Assembly (NCBI GenBank): GCA_901472405.1
Contig: LR590463.1
Span: 3,286,001 to 3,350,000, forward strand
Reading direction: 5' to 3'
Origin: Serratia rubidaea
GTDB taxonomy: Bacteria; Pseudomonadota; Gammaproteobacteria; Enterobacterales; Enterobacteriaceae
DNA: 64,000 nt
Position numbers and translations under genes: made by a program. The notes beneath the pieces were generated by a model, which was given only the letters and a program-made list of their open reading frames with translations, did not search any database and was not told the DNA's origin. Within the stretch, counting starts at the first letter, position 1. Each line of letters opens with the position of its first letter. Shown piece after piece: positions 47,988 to 58,073 of this stretch.

Positions 47988-49711
47988 GCTGCCTCTCCTT
48001 GGGTAGATGTTTTCTTGGGAGTTAAATCCTGACGTTGATGGTAGTAACCGATAGCGAACAGCCCCTGCTGAGTCAGGTCCAGATGGGCCGGGAAGTCGGT
48101 AATTGCCGCAATAATCTCTTGGATACGATTTTGAGCCGCAATACGATATCCAGGTTTATCCAGCTTTTTCAGATGATGGGTATGCAAACGCATCAAGGTG
48201 CCAAACACCGCTTTGGGCGTACAGCTGGCGCTGCTGTAATAGCGATCGCGGATAGTTGCATTAAGCCCTGGGCTTGCATCGGTTTGTAATTTTTCCAACA
48301 CAGCAAACAGCCTTCCCAATAGATAGCCGATACGGTCTTCTTCCAGATTGAGTGCCACAGTGACCTCCTTGAATTTTTGCTGACGAAAATAGCGGTTTAA
48401 CCACGCCTTGATTAACGCAGTTCGGTAACCATTCACCGCACCTGATTCCGCTTTAATGCGAATCAATACCCCAGTGAGTAAAGCAGCAGGTAAAGGTGAA
48501 CCTGATAAAATCGCCCGTACAACCTCCCCCACCCAGTGAGGCGGCAAATTCTCTTCTTTACCCAGTAATGCCGTACTACGTAACAAGGTTTTCAACGATG
48601 GGCGTCTTGGCGAATCACTACTCCCCGCAAGCTCAATATCATCAAGCCATTGCCACAAACGTTGAGCAAAATCTGCAACTGTCCCTACCAGCCAGAAACG
48701 GATAGCCACCCGTGCCGCATTGGGCGATAACCCCAGCAAGTAAAAACGCTCAGTGGCCCCGGTCCCTTGATAAAGGCCGTTATGCACGCTGTCGCCAAGC
48801 TTGGTCACAGCACGAACATTACGGTCGGGATCGTCTTTAGGACTATCGGCGAAAATGAAAGGTAACAGGGTTTCCAGCGGATGATCTTGGGCAGCCCAAC
48901 ACACGACTGAGGTTTCGCCCAGCTGCATACGGTTGGGGCTATTCGTTTCTAACAGGTAATTCAGTGCCGTGGTGTATTCAAATGCTGCTCTCTCGCTGAT
49001 CGGGGAATTGGCCCCCTGCTCTTTTCCCCATGACCTGAATGCATCTTTATTAAATGAAACCAGACTGGCTCCAGAGGAGTGCGCACCCCATACCCCCCTG
49101 ATGGAGGGATGGAGCCTGGCCACAGGCAGCACTTTTCCGTTGACCAGGCAGCGGGAGGCCACATCACCCTGCAGGTTAATAGACTGCTGGTAAGCCGCCA
49201 ACACGGCAGGCCGATGGAACACAATCTGTCCCCCATCCTCCAACAGGCTAAAGGTCATTACCGGGTTGGTTTCAATAATTTCTGCCCAATGCAAATCCGC
49301 AGTTAAATTCTGTTCCGGTCGTTCATAGAAACGCAGCACGGCAGCTACGCCAACATCAGTAACTGCATCCCCCAATAGCAAGCGGATCTGCTCAATAAAA
49401 CTTTGCCGCTGTTGTTCCGTGCGTTGCGGTTTGTCTTTTTGATCAATCCCCAAAACATAGTTCGCAGGATCCCACAGTAAGTTAGCCGCCACCCCCGAGG
49501 ATTTTTTTACGCTTTTAGCCACCATAAAACGACGGGGTATTGGCTTTTTCCTCTCCATCGCTCGGGTATCTTCAAATTGAATAAATCGGCCGTCGCGATC
49601 GATCACCACCAGAAACGGGATCCCTTTTTCTTCAAAACCAAATGGGGCCAGCGCGGTATTCGGTTCGGCCTGTTTGCGTTGGTAATAATCGCATAATGCT
49701 TGCAGGATCAT
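47984..49711 (-). CDS. cas8c: Cas8c (Csd1), large subunit of the type I-C Cascade
   Basis: The 575-residue Csd1 protein starts [20 protein letters not shown] and includes family segments [27 protein letters not shown] and [19 protein letters not shown]. It recognises the PAM. Some Cas8c genes also make an internally started Cas11c small subunit from the 3' end. Here an internal Met-rich region before residue 450 was not clearly marked by a ribosome site, so Cas11c is unproven. The gene is intact and overlaps cas5 and cas7 by four bases each. Confidence 0.95.
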   Translation of the reverse strand: MILQALCDYYQRKQAEPNTALAPFGFEEKGIPFLVVIDRDGRFIQFEDTRAMERKKPIPRRFMVAKSVKKSSGVAANLLWDPANYVLGIDQKDKPQRTEQQRQSFIEQIRLLLGDAVTDVGVAAVLRFYERPEQNLTADLHWAEIIETNPVMTFSLLEDGGQIVFHRPAVLAAYQQSINLQGDVASRCLVNGKVLPVARLHPSIRGVWGAHSSGASLVSFNKDAFRSWGKEQGANSPISERAAFEYTTALNYLLETNSPNRMQLGETSVVCWAAQDHPLETLLPFIFADSPKDDPDRNVRAVTKLGDSVHNGLYQGTGATERFYLLGLSPNAARVAIRFWLVGTVADFAQRLWQWLDDIELAGSSDSPRRPSLKTLLRSTALLGKEENLPPHWVGEVVRAILSGSPLPAALLTGVLIRIKAESGAVNGYRTALIKAWLNRYFRQQKFKEVTVALNLEEDRIGYLLGRLFAVLEKLQTDASPGLNATIRDRYYSSASCTPKAVFGTLMRLHTHHLKKLDKPGYRIAAQNRIQEIIAAITDFPAHLDLTQQGLFAIGYYHQRQDLTPKKTSTQGEAA

Positions 49712-50370
49712 ACGTATACCTCCGGGCTATCCAAGGCCGGGATATCAATTCGCCCTTGTATCATCTGCGCCCGAAAAAACAGGGGATTAGGTGATGTCGG
49801 ATCGCTGTAATCCATGTCATAGAGCATCCAACCCAGATCGATATCCTGAGTTAACGGCAGAGGCTGACGCTCGGCATCACTGACTAACGTAAAGTCACAG
49901 GCAAATTCCCTGCATCCCAGATAGGGTTGGTTAATACATTGCCCCTTTTCAGCCCGACGGCGAAACATATCGGCAAACTTTGCTGCGTTATCACCGCCAC
50001 CCGCTTTAGTAGTGAGATGAAATTCGGCATAAAGACGATAACGGACATCGCGCAGGAGTAACCCCGCACGCTGCTGACGATCCTCTTCGATATAAAGCCC
50101 AAGACTCCCTTTGCCTGACTTCATCGCCGTTTTCACATTACGGCTGGAAATCACCGAGCCTACCTCATTGCGGCGCAGGTTAATCCAACGTATAGGGTTG
50201 ATTACTTCAATACGGGTCACTTGCCAGCGTATCGCCGGTTTCCACAAGATCGATTCAAAGACACTGCGGGCTGCTGACGGGGTTATGACATCGTAGCTCA
50301 CACGCTCTACTTTCATCTCTGGGCGCGTAAAACAGGCGAAATCACCACTGATATCCAGACAAAATCCCAT
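49708..50370 (-). CDS. cas5c: Cas5c (Cas5d), crRNA-processing subunit
   Basis: The 220-residue protein shows the Cas5d pattern DISGDFACFTRPEMKVERVS, DVITPSAARSVFESILWKPA and PIRWINLRRNEVG. In type I-C systems this protein replaces Cas6 and cuts the repeat RNA at the base of the hairpin. The array's repeats form a GTGCCT/AGGCAC stem, which suits that role. No cas6 is present, as expected. Confidence 0.93.
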   Translation of the reverse strand: MGFCLDISGDFACFTRPEMKVERVSYDVITPSAARSVFESILWKPAIRWQVTRIEVINPIRWINLRRNEVGSVISSRNVKTAMKSGKGSLGLYIEEDRQQRAGLLLRDVRYRLYAEFHLTTKAGGGDNAAKFADMFRRRAEKGQCINQPYLGCREFACDFTLVSDAERQPLPLTQDIDLGWMLYDMDYSDPTSPNPLFFRAQMIQGRIDIPALDSPEVYV

Positions 50371-50383
50371 ATTCTCTCCGTGA

Positions 50384-52634
50384 TCAAATAACTGAACGTT
50401 CCACAGATAACAACGTATCCGGTAATTCCACTCCCCAACATGGATGGTAGTGACTTTCTAATAACACCAACTGGCCTGCGCAAACTTGCAGAGCACCGAT
50501 AGCTTGTAACGCTTCAGCCAACGACTCAGGTAGCGTCACGCTGTAACGCTGTAGTTTTCGTTGCCCCCATTTGGCCGTGGGATCACTTTCTAATGTATTG
50601 AGCAGCATAAATACCGGACTTTCATCCTGATGCTCAGGGCAGTAAGGCACAATCACCGCCACGCCTTTATCATCAATTAAACGAAAACTGTCGGCTGCCT
50701 CACGAAATTGAATAATGAGAGGGGAATCTGCTGAGTATTTGGCCGTCAACTTCTCACAAATCTTGTGCTTATCACGCTCCCCTTGGCTATTAAGACGCAT
50801 GAAGTATTGTTCAAGAGTTTGCGGCGACAGAGGTTCAGATAGCAGACCAGCTTTCAACATGGCCACAGTACATTGTTCTGCCTGCCGGAGCAGACCAACT
50901 GGCGCTGAGTCTGTAGGCATAAATACCCACACTCTGCCCAACTTCCCCATTACACCTTCACGATTACAGCGTCCTGCAGCCTGGGCAATTGCATCCAACC
51001 CCGCCATCGCACGAAATACCGCAGGGAAATCAAGATCTACCCCTGCTTCTACCAATTGAGTGCTGACAACTCTCAATGGCCGTTTATCTCCCTGACGGCG
51101 AGCTTCAAGCCGTTGGCGAATATCAGTAATCACCTGACTACGATGAGCCGCACACATATGAGCAGAAAGATGGAAACGGTTATCATCGTCGGGTAACAAG
51201 TTGAAAAGTTCACGTGCATGGCGACGCGTGTTGACGATACAAAGAACACACTCTTCCCCGGTCAATTCGTCTGCAATCTGTTGCCAATGCATAGGTTCGG
51301 CAGAAAAGGTAACCTTTACCCGTCTGAGTTGCTGCGCCAAATGCGCAGGGTTAGCGATAATTTCTCGCACATCCTTCACCCCTTCCATTAACTTCTTACC
51401 AAACACATCCCGGCTTTCTGCCAATACAGGCTGAGTTGCTGTACACAACACCCAGGTAACGCCAAACAACTCACTGAGTTGTGTCATGACGTTAGTGATT
51501 GGCTGGTGGAAGTCGCGTGGTAATTGTTGAGCTTCATCAAGGATGATGATGCTATCGATGAGGTTATGCAGCTTGCGGCAGCGGCTCGTACGTGATGCAT
51601 GCAACGATTCGAAAAGTTGTACATTTGTGGTGACAATCACCGGAGCATCCCAATTTTCCGTCACCAACCGCCTATATACATTGCCATCATCATCAAGGCT
51701 ACAATGGTGCTCCAATACAGCCTCATCCCCCAGTACCCTACGAAAGACTGCCGCGTTTTGCTCAATAATGCTGGTAAAAGGAATGGCGTAAATGATGCGT
51801 TTTTTTTCCATGCTTGATCGCATGCTCAAGGGCAAATCCCAGACTTGCCAGCGTCTTACCGCCACCGGTAGGCACTGTAAGGCTGAATATCCCGGGTACT
51901 CCAACCGCTGCCGCCAGGGTTTGCGTAAGTATCTCCGCCCTGATTTTCTGCAGCTGTGTACTTGGGGCACGCCCTACCAACCCGGCCATAAAATCACGAT
52001 AGCGCTTATGTAATCCCGACAAAGTGGGGTAATTGCCGCGCATGGCAAATTTGTCCGGTGCCATATAGCGCTCAGTATCCAGATAATCGGCATCCACCAG
52101 ACAGGAAAACAGCATACGTAGCCACAAAGCTACCGATTCAGGAGTTAATGTTGGATTAATGAGAGGTTGGTCATCAGCTGTCAGAATGTCAGCAGGTACT
52201 TGTGAGGAGACTGATTCTGTATATTCTTGTTGCGCCTGTGCAAGACGTACCTGTAGTGATCCATTTCCGCCACTCCAATCAGGTAAACCCGCATGATGGC
52301 CGGCAATCAGATAGGCCAACATATGCCCATAGCCGGCACCTAACGTATCAATTGCGTGCAATGCGCCTGCAGTTGAATGAATCACTCGCCCACTCTGTTG
52401 CTCAATATGGGCACTTTCTGACTCAAAACCTGACTTATTACGAATGTAGCTTTGGAAGGATGGTCGGTATTTACCTAAATCATGCCATCGCCCCACAAGT
52501 ACCGCCCACCCTGACATGGGGCGTATAAAAAATTGCTCTGCAAACACGGCAACACAACGTAGATGTTCATCTAATCGGTGTGATTCAGCCCATTCGCCAT
52601 CTGCGTTTAACTTAACATGTGCTATCGGTAACAT
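50384..52634 (-). CDS. cas3: Cas3 helicase-nuclease
   Basis: Cas3 unwinds and degrades target DNA. The N-terminal HD nuclease domain has GRWHDLGKYRPSF and AGHHAGLPDW. The helicase part has Walker A TVPTGGGKT, the DEAQ box IIILDEAQQ, SAT-like LCTATQPVL and motif VI AIAQAAGRCNR. One extra A in a run of eight near 51808 splits the frame. Removing it gives 749 residues with KKRIIYAIPFTSIIEQNAAV continuous. A real inactivating slip in the poly-A tract is possible and should be checked. cas5 starts 13 bases downstream. The promoter must lie in 52635-52799. Confidence 0.92.
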
Positions 52635-52799
52635 GACTCATGTCGCATCAAATCCATTGATGCTCTTAAACTACCATGTATCAATACCAATAAAAATACT
52701 GTGGTTAAACTATCCCCCATATGCCGGGAACCATCAGGGGTGAAAAGTAGTTATCGCTTTCAGCAACCACTGAAGCCAACATCCAAGACATACAGCAAA
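52635..52799 (-). promoter_or_regulatory. cas operon upstream region
   Basis: No gene is seen. The sequence is AT-rich and should contain the cas3 promoter. No clear consensus boxes or palindromes could be assigned with confidence. Confidence 0.4.
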
Positions 52800-52842
52800 A
52801 ACGAAAAAACCCCAGGCTGTTTAAAGCCTGGGGTTTTGAATT
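52800..52842. terminator. Terminator of tRNA-Ser; right copy of the duplicated sequence
   Basis: CCCCAGGC and GCCTGGGG form a strong stem around TGTTTAAA, with T run on the minus strand after the tRNA. A near-identical copy lies at 43866-43909, on the other side of the CRISPR-Cas locus. Confidence 0.88.
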
Positions 52843-52930
52843 TGGCGGAAGGACAGAGATTCGAACTCTGGGAGCTGTTACACTCGACGGTTTTCAAGAC
52901 CGCTGCCTTAAACCACTCAGCCATCCTTCC
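52843..52930 (-). tRNA. serT: tRNA-Ser, anticodon UGA
   Basis: On the minus strand the 88-base tRNA starts GGAAGGATGGCTGAGTGG, has the anticodon loop CTTGAAA, a long variable arm and T-loop TTCGAAT, and ends with encoded CCA. The class II shape and anticodon identify it as serine. The symbol is by analogy with E. coli. Confidence 0.95.
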
Positions 52931-53133
52931 AATGGGCGCAGATATTAACGGTACCGTTATGAAATGTCTAGCGTTGCCATACAAAAAAATAGGCATTTCG
53001 GCGCGTTTGCTCAAACTTCAGGCCAAGAGTGGTTAAAAAGTGCAAGTCATGCCGAAAACAGCGCAATATCTCACCAGTCCGGCCCGCTTTTTCTGCCGCA
53101 CGGCGGCGGACTTTCCGCTGGCTCCACCAACAA

Positions 53134-53159
53134 AAAGGCCGGACAGTCGTCCGGCCTTT
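53134..53159 (-). terminator. osmE terminator
   Basis: AAAGGCCGGAC and GTCCGGCCTTT form an 11-base-pair stem around AGTC. Read on the minus strand it ends in a T run, just after the osmE stop. Confidence 0.88.
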
Positions 53160-53174
53160 GGCATCTGGCGCCGA

Positions 53175-53504
53175 TTACTTCGGCTGCGAGTCGTAGTCTG
53201 AACAGCTTTGATAGCCTTTGTTCATCACATGGCCGGTATCGTTGTAGCTGACAAAGTAGGTCTGCGCCTTGCCGTCACGCGGCGCGACGGCATAGGTATC
53301 GCAGGTGCCCTGCGCATGAACCATCGTTGCCGTGGTTGACGGCGGCCCGGCAATCGCGCGTACCTGCTGCTTGGTCATCCCGACTTTAACATCACTGACC
53401 ACCGGCTCTTTTACATAGCTCGCCGCGCGGTCATAAGCGGTACAGCCGGCAAGAATGGAAAGTGCTGCTGTAGTGCAAACGGCTAAAACCAACTTCTTCG
53501 TCAT
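53175..53504 (-). CDS. osmE: Osmotically inducible lipoprotein OsmE
   Basis: The 109-residue protein has a signal peptide ending LSILAGC, so Cys is lipidated. A SmpA/OmlA-like domain follows (DVKVGMTKQQVRAIAGPPS), then HAQGTCDTYAVAPRDGKAQT and YNDTGHVMNKGYQSC, matching E. coli OsmE. OsmE is an osmotic- and stationary-phase-induced outer-membrane-associated lipoprotein of unclear function. Confidence 0.92.
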   Translation of the reverse strand: MTKKLVLAVCTTAALSILAGCTAYDRAASYVKEPVVSDVKVGMTKQQVRAIAGPPSTTATMVHAQGTCDTYAVAPRDGKAQTYFVSYNDTGHVMNKGYQSCSDYDSQPK

Positions 53505-53619
53505 AGCTTGTCCTCTTAGAGTGCGTTTATTGTCTTCTAAGTCTAGATGGCGAAAGGTTTTTCCACAAACTGCGCTTTAACACTGGGTGCTATTTTAACC
53601 GGATGATTCATCAGCAGCG

Positions 53620-55013
53620 TTAATCGGCTTGCCGCCGGCGCAGCCAAGCGTAGCGCAGCACGTCGGCCAGCAGGAACAGCACAATGCTGGCCCCCAGCAC
53701 CGGCAGGCTGTACCCCAGCAGCAGCGTCACCAGTAAAATCAGCGCCAGCGGCCCCTTCGGCGTACGCCGCAGCAGCATCAGCGGCGAGCGCGGCGCGCGT
53801 TCCGCCGCCCGCGTCGGCCGGTTGCGCCACCACATCAGATAGCCCATGATCACCATCGCCACCAGCCCGACGGCAAACGCCACCAGCACCAGCTCATTAA
53901 CCAGGCCGAACAGAATGCCCATATGCAGATCGATGCCCCAGCGCGTCAGTTTGGCCGCCAGTGGGAAACTGGCAAATCGTACGCTGTCGGTCACCGCCAG
54001 GGTATGCGGATCCACCGCCACCGCATCGACCTGCGTCGGCCAGCTGCGATCGATTTCGCTGACGGACCAGGCCTGCCCGGCGCCCTGCGGCTGCCGAATC
54101 TCTACTTTATTCGCATCAATGCCCGCAGCGCGCGCCTGCTGCAGCACCCGGTCGTACAGCCCGGTATCCAGCGCCGGCGCCGCCTCGTCCGGCGCCATAA
54201 CATGGCCGCGGTGCTCCGCATGCTCGTCCATTGCGTCATGAGAGCCGCCGTGCAGCGCGGTGGACAGCGACGGCGTCGCCCAACCGAACTGATGGCGCAG
54301 CACGCTGATATTATCGCCGGCCCAGTTCGACCAGGTCAGGCCGGTAATCGAGAAAAACAGCAGCCCCAGCGACAGCAGTACCCCCAGCTGCCGGTGCAGA
54401 GCGCGCACGCCGCGCTGACGCCGCGCCGCGCGTTTGCGCGCCCCCCACAGAATCAGCCCGCCCAGCGCCGCCACCCACAGCCAGGAGGCCGCCAGCTCGC
54501 TGTAGTTGCGGCCCACTTCCCCCAGCAGCAGGCTGCGGTGCAGCTGATCCAGCCAGGTGCGCAGCGGCAGTACGCCGCTGGTGCCGTACACCGCCAGCGC
54601 GCCGTGGGTCTGCAGCGTGACGGGTCGACAAACACCGCCAGACGTTCGCCGGACGCCAGCCCATCGACGTTAAACAGCACCCGCGTGTTCTCGCCGTCTG
54701 CCGGCGACGGACGCACGGCGGACAGCTGCGCCTCCGTCGGCGCCTGCGTTTGTGCGGCCGCAATCTGCCGCTGTAGCGTCTGCGGCTGTCCGCTGCTGTG
54801 GTTATACAACTGCTCGGCGTACCAGTAAGATTCCAGCTGCGGCGTCAGGGCATAAAAAATTCCGCTTAATGCGGCAATAAGTAAAAAGGGACCGACAAAT
54901 ACGCCAATATAGAAATGCAGGCGCATCATCAAGGGAATAAACCAGCTGCGAGTGGTTACCCGCCGGCGCATATTTTGGGTAGCCGAAGGCAGCGCGTTTA
55001 CGCGTTCAGTCAT
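53620..55013 (-). CDS. PepSY-associated transmembrane protein
   Basis: The protein starts MTERVNALPSATQNMRRRVT and has the PepSY-TM signature RLHFYIGVFVGPFLLIAALS. Two PepSY-like periplasmic parts and four membrane spans follow, with LHRQLGVLLSLGLLFFSITG, GIDLHMGILFGLVNELV and MWWRNRP. One G missing near 54625 breaks the frame; restored, the length is 464 residues. A His-rich loop (HGGSHDAMDEHAEHRGH) may bind metal. Such proteins are linked to iron or copper reduction and uptake. It is divergent from a Met/His-rich DUF2946 gene, so copper is likely; this is inference. Confidence 0.82.
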
Positions 55014-55172
55014 TATTATTTTCCACAGGTGAATTTAATGCCTGGGGGAATTTATCCGATCTATTTTTAATTAACAAATAATTTTCTAATGGTGTTGGCA
55101 ATTTGTGAATGATGTTACACTGGCGCCGGCATCACATGCCGCGCTTTCCACTGCTCAAGGGCCCGAATACTG

Positions 55173-55616
55173 GTGAAACTGTCAACGCACTCAATACGCA
55201 CGCTGGCCTGGCTGGGTCTGTTTGCCATGCTGATGGTGTTTGCCGGGCCGTTAATCTCCGCACAGTTGGCAAAAAACTCGCAGCATAACAGTATGATGGG
55301 CATGAATATGCCGATGGGCGAGCACATGATGATGATGCATCATCAGGCCGACGACGCCCCCGCTTCGCGGCACCACGCCGCCGGCATGATGGACGAAGAC
55401 AGCGGCGATTTTTGCGGTTACTGCAGCCTGTTCCACCATAGTCCGCCGCTGCAGATTACGCTGCCGCCCTTCCTCCACGCCCCATTATCCGCCGGCACGA
55501 TTAGCGCCGTTATTATTCCCGCTCCGGTTATCCGCCGATTATTCCAGCCCTATCAAACGCGCGCTCCACCGAAAAATATTAACGCCAATAATATTAAATC
55601 CACGTTTATACTTTAA
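55173..55616 (+). CDS. DUF2946 family protein, Met/His-rich
   Basis: This 147-residue protein has a membrane anchor or signal (LAWLGLFAMLMVFAGPLISA) and a Met/His-rich segment (MMGMNMPMGEHMMMMHHQAD) that looks able to bind copper. A CGYCSLFHHSPP motif typical of DUF2946 follows, then a second hydrophobic stretch. The start is taken as GTG 55173 because no ATG with a ribosome site is in frame; this is uncertain. It is divergent from the PepSY gene. Related proteins often accompany copper uptake or resistance genes. Confidence 0.72.
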   Translation: MKLSTHSIRTLAWLGLFAMLMVFAGPLISAQLAKNSQHNSMMGMNMPMGEHMMMMHHQADDAPASRHHAAGMMDEDSGDFCGYCSLFHHSPPLQITLPPFLHAPLSAGTISAVIIPAPVIRRLFQPYQTRAPPKNINANNIKSTFIL

Positions 55617-55704
55617 TTTATTAAGGTAGGGTTTGCCGTATTTATTAATTACGCCTTCCCTACCCCGTTCGTTTATTTTTATTAATCAAACGCCGCGACG
55701 ATAT

Positions 55705-56121
55705 TTAATAATTATCCCACAGTCCGGGCGTCGCCAATTCCAGCAGATGGCCATCCGGGTCGCGGAAATAGAGACTTTCCGCACCGCGCGGCCAGCGCAT
55801 GCGCCCTTCGATTTCCACGCCGTGCTGACTTAAGCGTTGCTCCCACTGCGGCAGCTGCGCCCTGCTGACCGCAAAGGCCAGATGATAAGGGCCGTTGCCG
55901 TCATGCGGCGGTATATAGCCGGCCTCTTCGCGGAACCCTTGCCGTCCGTCGCCACGGATAAACAGCAGCAACACGTTCTGACCGCCGACGTTGTAAGCGC
56001 GAAAGCGCTCTTTGGCCACCATCGCCGGCAGCCGTAACACGGTTTCATAAAAATGGCTGGCGCGCGGCATGTCGCTGACGTACAGCGCCGTTTCAATGAT
56101 GCGTTCAAGGGTGAGCGGCAT
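55705..56121 (-). CDS. Glyoxalase/bleomycin-resistance (VOC) fold protein
   Basis: This 138-residue VOC protein starts MPLTLERIIETALYVSDMPR with GGAGG six bases upstream. It has paired beta-alpha-beta-beta-beta units with metal-type residues in HLAFAVSRAQLPQWE and FRDPDGHLLELATPGLW. The family includes glyoxalase I, dioxygenases and antibiotic-binding proteins. The substrate is unknown. An in-frame upstream start at 56151 is less likely because of the good ribosome site at 56121. Confidence 0.82.
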   Translation of the reverse strand: MPLTLERIIETALYVSDMPRASHFYETVLRLPAMVAKERFRAYNVGGQNVLLLFIRGDGRQGFREEAGYIPPHDGNGPYHLAFAVSRAQLPQWEQRLSQHGVEIEGRMRWPRGAESLYFRDPDGHLLELATPGLWDNY

Positions 56122-56202
56122 AGAGCCTCCTGAGTAAGGGTTACTCAGCAAGCCTAGCCGGGCGGTTCGGGCGGGCTAGCAATCCGTGCTCAGACGGCAG
56201 GC

Positions 56203-56232
56203 AAAAAAAAACGCGGCCCGAAGGCCGCGTTA
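56203..56232 (-). terminator. ompC terminator
   Basis: ACGCGGCC and GGCCGCGT form a stem around CGAA. On the minus strand it is followed by nine T, just after the ompC stop. Confidence 0.92.
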
Positions 56233-56250
56233 TGCAAAACAACCTGAAGC

Positions 56251-57359
56251 TTAGAACTGGTAAACCAGACCCAGCGCCACCACGTCGTCGGTGTTGATAC
56301 CGGCGGCTTTGGTGAAGTCGTTGTCGTCCAGCAGGTTGATTTTGTAATCAACGTAGGTGGACATGTTTTTTGTTGAAGTAGTAGGTCGCGCCCACGTCAA
56401 CGTACTTCATCAGGTCCTGATCGCCGTAGCCGCGTTCGATATCCTTACCTTTAGACTGCAGGTAAGCCACGGAAGGGCGCAGGCCGAAGTCGAACTGGTA
56501 CTGCGCAACCAGTTCAACGTTCTGCGCTTTGTTGGCGTAGCCATAAGCGGAGCTGCCACGGCTGCCGAAGCGGGTAGCGTTGTAAGACTGGGTGTACATC
56601 GCCGCCAGGTAGACGTTGTTAGCGTCATACTTCAGGCCGCCGCTGTAGGCTTCAGCCTTGTCGCCGCTGCCCAGAATACGCGGGTTGTTATAGCCATTCT
56701 GCTCGTTGGTACGGTCAGAAGAGAAGTAAGCGCCGCCGCGCTGATGCCGTAGCCCAGATCGTAGGTAGCAGACATGCCGTAACCGTCGCCGTTCTGCGCC
56801 AGCACGTCGCGACCGTTGTTGGATTCGGTAGCGCTGTCGTTTTTACCCTGGTACTGCAGGGCGAAGTTCAGGCCGTCAACCAGACCGAAGAAGTCGTTGT
56901 TACGGTAGGTCAGCACGCCGTTAGAGCGTTGGAACAGGAAGTTGTCCGCACCGTAGGTGTCGCCGCCGAATTCCGGCAGGACGTCGGTCCAGGCGCCGAT
57001 GTCATACAGTACGCCGTAGTTACGGCCGTAATCCAGTGAGCCGTAGTCGCCAAAGCGCAGACCGGCGAAGCCGACACGGGTGAAGGAGTCGTTTTCGCTT
57101 TCAGTCTTGTTCAGCTGAACCTGATATTCCCACTCACCGTAGCCGTCAGCTGGTCGCTGATCTGGGTTTCGCCACGCAGGCCGAAACGCAGGTAAGACTG
57201 GTCGCCATCGGTGCCATTGTCGTCAGAGAAATAGTGAAGACCATCGATTTTACCGAACAAATCCAGTTTATTACCGTCTTTGTTGTAGATTTCCGCTGCG
57301 CCTGCGGTGCCGGCAACCAGCATGGCAGGTACAATCAGGGAGAGTACTCGAAGTTTCAT
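56251..57359 (-). CDS. ompC: Outer-membrane porin OmpC
   Basis: The protein has a signal peptide ([21 protein letters not shown]) and the mature start [19 protein letters not shown]. Beta-strands of a 16-stranded trimeric porin follow, including [20 protein letters not shown] and the loop-3 region, and the end is LGLVYQF. Three errors break it: a C missing near 57146, a G missing near 56742 and an extra A near 56370. Corrected, it is 369 residues. The upstream OmpR-type site, the divergent micF and the adjacent rcs genes identify it as ompC and not ompF. Confidence 0.93.
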
Positions 57360-57720
57360 CGTTATTATCCTCGTTAATTATGTCGAGCTACGGCCACTGC
57401 CCTTTTGAGCATTATTAGCACGACTGTGCATTACCATTCTGGTAACACGGTTTATATTAATCCAGAAAGAAAATGATACCAAGTGTCCGATAGTGTTTCT
57501 ACGGCGCAAACAAAGGTTGCAAAATGTAAATACCGGCGAACTTTCACAAAAACTTACCGACAAACAAAATAGCGCATTTAAAGACAAAAAATGAATTTAA
57601 TTGAATAAATTCACTTAGTTATACAAAACCTTAAACTAATGTAGAATTCCATACAAAAATAGCGATCAATAAGCACATACTGTCAAAATACCTGTCGCAA
57701 ACAGCCACTATAATTCACCT
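57360..57720. promoter_or_regulatory. ompC/micF divergent regulatory region
   Basis: This AT-rich 361-base region has no gene. It holds the long ompC leader, the promoter and OmpR site of ompC, and the micF promoter on the right side. A ribosome site AACGAGGATAATAACG lies just before the ompC ATG on the minus strand. Confidence 0.7.
57511..57530 (-). promoter_or_regulatory. OmpR-binding-like site upstream of ompC
   Basis: On the minus strand TTTACATTTTGCAACCTTTG closely resembles the first OmpR box of the E. coli ompC promoter. It lies about 150 bases before the ompC ATG. Other OmpR boxes probably overlap nearby. Confidence 0.65.
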
Positions 57721-57803
57721 GCTATCATCATTATTTTCATTATTACCTTCATTATCGTAATGATAATCCCTGTACTTTACAGCCGGCCCCCGGCCGGTTT
57801 TTT
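57721..57803 (+). ncRNA. micF: MicF regulatory RNA
   Basis: The 5' end GCTATCATCATTATTTTCAT matches E. coli MicF at its ompF-pairing part. The middle has changed. The end is a G/C hairpin (CCGGCC CCC GGCCGG) with T run as a Rho-independent terminator. Position and orientation, divergent from ompC, are as in E. coli. MicF pairs with ompF mRNA and blocks its translation with Hfq. Ends are approximate. Confidence 0.88.
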
Positions 57804-58073
57804 ATTGCCGTTTTTGCCTCCGCCGCGCGACATCATGCAAACTATCCGACCAGAAATAATCACTTACAGAAATAATTGCCTATTTAAATTTCCGCACTTA
57901 TCGCTAAACGTTTTCTTTATTTTGGTCTACACCTTGATAGCTGGAAAATAAATAAACACTTCCGGCTTAATTATTGACCAGATAACCATTCAATATCCCC
58001 GCCGGCAACCGTTCGTCGCCCGAGATAAAATCTGTTATTCTAGCCGGGTGATTATTGCTGACGGCAAACCAGT
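57804..58073 (+). other. Gap between micF and the DUF4186 gene
   Basis: No gene is supported in these 270 bases. The sequence is AT-rich and presumably holds the promoter of the DUF4186 gene. A short open frame (57760-57951) overlapping micF has no ribosome site and is rejected. Confidence 0.5.

Noticed and set aside
47984..48600. Internal cas11c start inside cas8c
   Set aside because: Known in other I-C systems, but no convincing ribosome site followed by ATG or GTG could be singled out by eye.
45146..52634. Missing cas6 gene as evidence of an incomplete system
   Set aside because: Type I-C systems process crRNA with Cas5, which is present and intact.
57760..57951. Open frame of 63 codons downstream of micF
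   Set aside because: It overlaps the micF terminator and has no ribosome site.
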